Shown one piece after another: positions 62,310 to 64,000 of a stretch of 64,000 nt of DNA. The notes below the pieces were generated by a model. That model worked only from the letters and a program-made list of their open reading frames with translations. It was not told the DNA's origin and did no database searches. The DNA comes from JAWSVE01 sp033852115 (GTDB lineage Bacteria; Pseudomonadota; Gammaproteobacteria; Pseudomonadales; Cellvibrionaceae): the NCBI GenBank assembly GCA_033852115.1, contig JAWSVE010000002.1:124001-188000 (forward strand), read 5' to 3'. A program made the position numbers and the translations under genes. Within the stretch, counting starts at the first letter, position 1. Every line of letters begins with the position of its first letter.

Positions 62310-62534
62310 TCAAGCAATCAACACATCACGAATTTCAGAAAATTTCTTTATTTCCAAATTCTCAGATTTCGCCATTTCTTTTCCAAAAATATCAACTTTG
62401 ACACCGTTAGAAATAAGGCGAATTCCACCAAAAATTGATTCCATGTCAAACTTACAGCCGGTGCGGATTAAAAATCGGGTGATCATTGGATCAATCATTT
62501 TGCAACTTACATTCACACAATATTTCATACTCAA
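62310..62534 (-). CDS. small island protein, paralogue of the next one
   Basis: 74 residues. With the 76-residue neighbour it shares a plan: an N-terminal strand and helix with RFLIRTG, a segment GIRLISNGVKVDIFGKEMA, and a C-terminal KKFSEIRDVL helix. No known family. Its ATG overlaps the stop of the neighbour by four bases (ATGA). Confidence 0.65.
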   Translation of the reverse strand: MSMKYCVNVSCKMIDPMITRFLIRTGCKFDMESIFGGIRLISNGVKVDIFGKEMAKSENLEIKKFSEIRDVLIA

Positions 62535-62761
62535 ATCCCTTCCAACAATATTTTTTTCAATTCGCCAAATTTCACCAGCTTCACATCCTCACCGGCATAT
62601 TGCTTACCAACAACGGTTTGAACGTTGGAACCAACACGGATTTTATAAGCGGGTTTCTGGTATTGGGTCTCGACATCCAAGCCCGTATCAATCCGCAAAC
62701 GTTGAGCGAATCGGTCCATATCAACCCGTAATCTGCATTCATGTATTCTCACTGCAATCAT
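62531..62761 (-). CDS. small island protein, first of a tandem pair
   Basis: 76 residues from ATG 62761 with AGGTG upstream. Reads RFAQRLRIDTG, KIRVGSNVQTVVGKQYA, KLVKFGELKKILL, aligning with the following gene. Small mixed strand-helix protein. Divergent from the RHH gene across about 100 bases that must hold both promoters. Confidence 0.68.
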   Translation of the reverse strand: MIAVRIHECRLRVDMDRFAQRLRIDTGLDVETQYQKPAYKIRVGSNVQTVVGKQYAGEDVKLVKFGELKKILLEGI

Positions 62762-62863
62762 AATTCACCTCATAAACAACCTTCTCATAGTCATATTTAG
62801 GTGCTTTTCAAAAGCCATATATACAAGTAGAAAACATCTTGTGAACAATTGGAGAACAACACA

Positions 62864-63052
62864 ATGGCTTTTGTAAGAAAAAATTTCAGTCTTGAACCTG
62901 ACATGGTTAAACAGATTACGGCACTATCAAAAATAACCGGCTTCAAGGTTTCTGAGCTGGTGAACGCGGCGATAGGTGAATACCTCGAACGACCAAGAAA
63001 GAAAATTGTGGTCAAGAAAAATGGTATTACCAAAACGTTTGATATTGAGTGA
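62864..63052 (+). CDS. ribbon-helix-helix-like small DNA-binding protein
   Basis: 62 residues from ATG 62864 (GGAGA about ten bases upstream; a TTG five codons before is in the ribosome site). The pattern of strand FSLEP, helix DMVKQITALSKITG, turn FKVSELVNAAIGEYLE is that of the RHH fold. RHH proteins of this size often act as dimeric repressors or antitoxins in mobile elements. The C-terminus is Lys-rich. Confidence 0.65.
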   Translation: MAFVRKNFSLEPDMVKQITALSKITGFKVSELVNAAIGEYLERPRKKIVVKKNGITKTFDIE

Positions 63053-63071
63053 GGTGATGCATTATTTAAAA

Positions 63072-63145
63072 AAGCCACGCATATCGAGGATGAAAGGCAC
63101 AATATGCGAGGCTTAAGACCAGTCCAATGTCACTAAAAACTGGTC
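63072..63145 (+). promoter_or_regulatory. structured 5' leader with two strong hairpins
   Basis: AAGCC/GGCTT (63072/63110) enclosing GCATAT/ATATGC (63079/63102), then GACCAGT/ACTGGTC (63117/63139), in the 210-base gap before the gene at 63263. Two perfect, stacked stems without a T-run suggest a regulatory leader or a small RNA. Not a riboswitch I recognise. Confidence 0.5.
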
Positions 63146-63262
63146 ACGATGGTAAACGGGCGAGGATTCCCAAAACCCACCGATACTATTATTTAGTCGT
63201 TGAAAAACCTCCTTTTTTCGCCCCCCATAAATACAGATATAACTAAAATGAGGTGAGCAGAT

Positions 63263-63517
63263 ATGTCAGACGAAGCATTTCCAACTGAAGCTATTCAAGC
63301 CAAAAAGACACAGTTTATTGAAACTACTAAACAAGCATTACTCGCTAAAATTCGACCATTTATTGAATACCAAGTCCGTTCAGCGGTAGCCCCCGAAACC
63401 ATCAGCGATGAGCAAGAGTTAAGTCAATACTATCCCGAAGAGGTGGTGAACGAACATCAAGCCAGTGGCAAACCAAAACACCCATTTAAATCATTTGCGC
63501 AGTTTTCGAAAGAATAG
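63263..63517 (+). CDS. small hypothetical island protein
   Basis: 84 residues, preceded by AGGTGAG at about ten bases. Acidic to neutral, helical in the first half (AIQAKKTQFIETTKQALLAKIRPFIEYQV). No motif recognised. Followed after 12 bases by the next gene, so one operon. Confidence 0.65.
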   Translation: MSDEAFPTEAIQAKKTQFIETTKQALLAKIRPFIEYQVRSAVAPETISDEQELSQYYPEEVVNEHQASGKPKHPFKSFAQFSKE

Positions 63518-63529
63518 CGGGGCGCAATA

Positions 63530-63856
63530 ATGGAAGCCACCGAACCCAAGCATAAAAATTTAACTGTCACACATTTACGCCCGGAATTGCACAACCTTTT
63601 TATTGCCCTATCTGAAATTGAAGGTTGTTCACGTGCTGAGCTGCTTGAGGCGCTTTTATTCCCGTTCGTGAAAAACTGGATTGATCAGCGTGAACGAAAT
63701 AATCCAAATATCGGTGAAGAGGTAATGGAATCGTTGCACCATGCAGTCAATGAGGCGTTCTTAAATCAGACCGTGATCCATTGCAGCCGCTATATGCCTC
63801 ACTCAACAGTGCCAGAAGAAAAGCGCCAGATGGTAAGAGATAGAATGTTAAGGTAA
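63530..63856 (+). CDS. small hypothetical island protein, RHH-like N-terminus
   Basis: 108 residues. The beginning NLTVTHLRPELHNLFIALSEIEGCSRAELLEALLF fits a strand-helix-helix (RHH-type) unit; the rest is helical. It may be a DNA-binding regulator; the match is weak. Terminator at 63861-63890 follows its stop. Confidence 0.6.
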   Translation: MEATEPKHKNLTVTHLRPELHNLFIALSEIEGCSRAELLEALLFPFVKNWIDQRERNNPNIGEEVMESLHHAVNEAFLNQTVIHCSRYMPHSTVPEEKRQMVRDRMLR

Positions 63857-63860
63857 AAAT

Positions 63861-63890
63861 AAAGGGGGCTGTATCGCCCCTTTAATATTT
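63861..63890. terminator. Rho-independent terminator, probably bidirectional
   Basis: AAAGGGG-C at 63861-63868 pairs with GCCCC-TTT at 63876-63883, with a short loop, followed by TTTAATATTTT. It lies between the rightward 108-residue gene and the leftward frame ending at 63890, so it may serve both. Confidence 0.75.
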
Positions 63891-64000
63891 TACAAAGAAG
63901 GTGTGTAGCTTTTTTCGGTATTAACCTCGTTTTTCGAGTTGGCGACAACATGACCAGAATGAAAACTGAGATTTATTTTTAACATTGGTAAATTGGTTTC
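63890..64000 (-). CDS. partial C-terminal coding frame at right edge
   Basis: A leftward frame enters from the right edge and ends with TAA at 63890. Its 36 visible residues (ETNLPMLKINLSFHSGHVV followed by ANSKNEVNTEKSYTPSL) look protein-like and the stop abuts the terminator, which supports it. The rest of the gene lies outside the window and the family cannot be told. Confidence 0.45.
   Translation of the reverse strand, partial: ETNLPMLKINLSFHSGHVVANSKNEVNTEKSYTPSL

Noticed and set aside
63862..63890. CRISPR or repeat array at the right edge or elsewhere
   Set aside because: No regularly spaced identical direct repeats with spacers were found anywhere in the window; the short TTCYTCA copies at 59.6-59.8 kb are irregularly spaced.

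Overview
The window reads as a chromosomal segment of a Gram-negative, probably marine or aquatic, gammaproteobacterium. Supporting this are three TonB-dependent or siderophore-porin type outer-membrane proteins, several other beta-barrels, a rep helicase, a comM-type ATPase, a PstSCAB transporter, and three large c-di-GMP proteins. I cannot name the species. The first 55.8 kb look like ordinary, densely packed core and accessory chromosome; from about 55.87 kb to the right edge the window is a mobile island.

Layout. 1-7.3 kb: c-di-GMP and envelope genes: a GAF-GGDEF protein cut by the left edge, a coiled-coil porin, and a leftward operon of a small PstS-like protein, a porin and a GGDEF-EAL membrane sensor. 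7.4-14 kb: a leftward operon running from a TMEM64-flavoprotein fusion through a DUF547 protein into pstS-pstC-pstA-pstB. 14-18 kb: glycosyltransferases, a beta-barrel and a haem-less cytochrome-like peptide. 18-27 kb: an OmpR-type regulator, DUF4139, a secreted phospholipase A2-like protein, an RNA methyltransferase, DUF805, GST, two acetyltransferases, OsmC, and a methyltransferase broken by a TGA. 27-31 kb: a TonB receptor plus PepSY membrane protein (metal uptake). 31-39 kb: lipoprotein, SpmAB-like carrier, small membrane proteins, WYL regulator opposite a GST, a secreted protein of unknown role, a methyltransferase. 38.9-40.5 kb: three integron-type gene cassettes with two recognisable attC sites and no integrase. 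41-55.8 kb: a Tat-exported molybdopterin oxidoreductase, LysR regulator, rhomboid protease paired with a zinc-finger/TPR membrane protein, second TonB receptor, rep, receiver-GGDEF-degenerate EAL protein, a family 2 glycosyltransferase, then comM.

The island. comM lacks its first coding part and, at the break, abuts the start of a divergently oriented large serine recombinase, as expected for insertion into comM. To the right are a tight leftward operon of five small proteins (two of them tandem paralogues), a divergent PIN-like nuclease, a cluster of short direct repeats between the two, a tyrosine recombinase interrupted by an assembly gap (Ns at 60977-61082), a protein-free stretch of about 1.15 kb dense with perfect inverted repeats and preceded by a near-consensus sigma-70 promoter, two small paralogous proteins, a ribbon-helix-helix protein, and a two-gene unit with a structured leader. 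The right end of the island is outside the window.

The strongest candidate for something undescribed is the roughly 0.7 kb structured RNA predicted at 61506-62200. The cassette cluster at 39.3-40 kb, the comM insertion and the PstS-like/porin/GGDEF-EAL operon are the next most informative. All functional statements are from reading motifs by eye; no database search, folding program or alignment was run.
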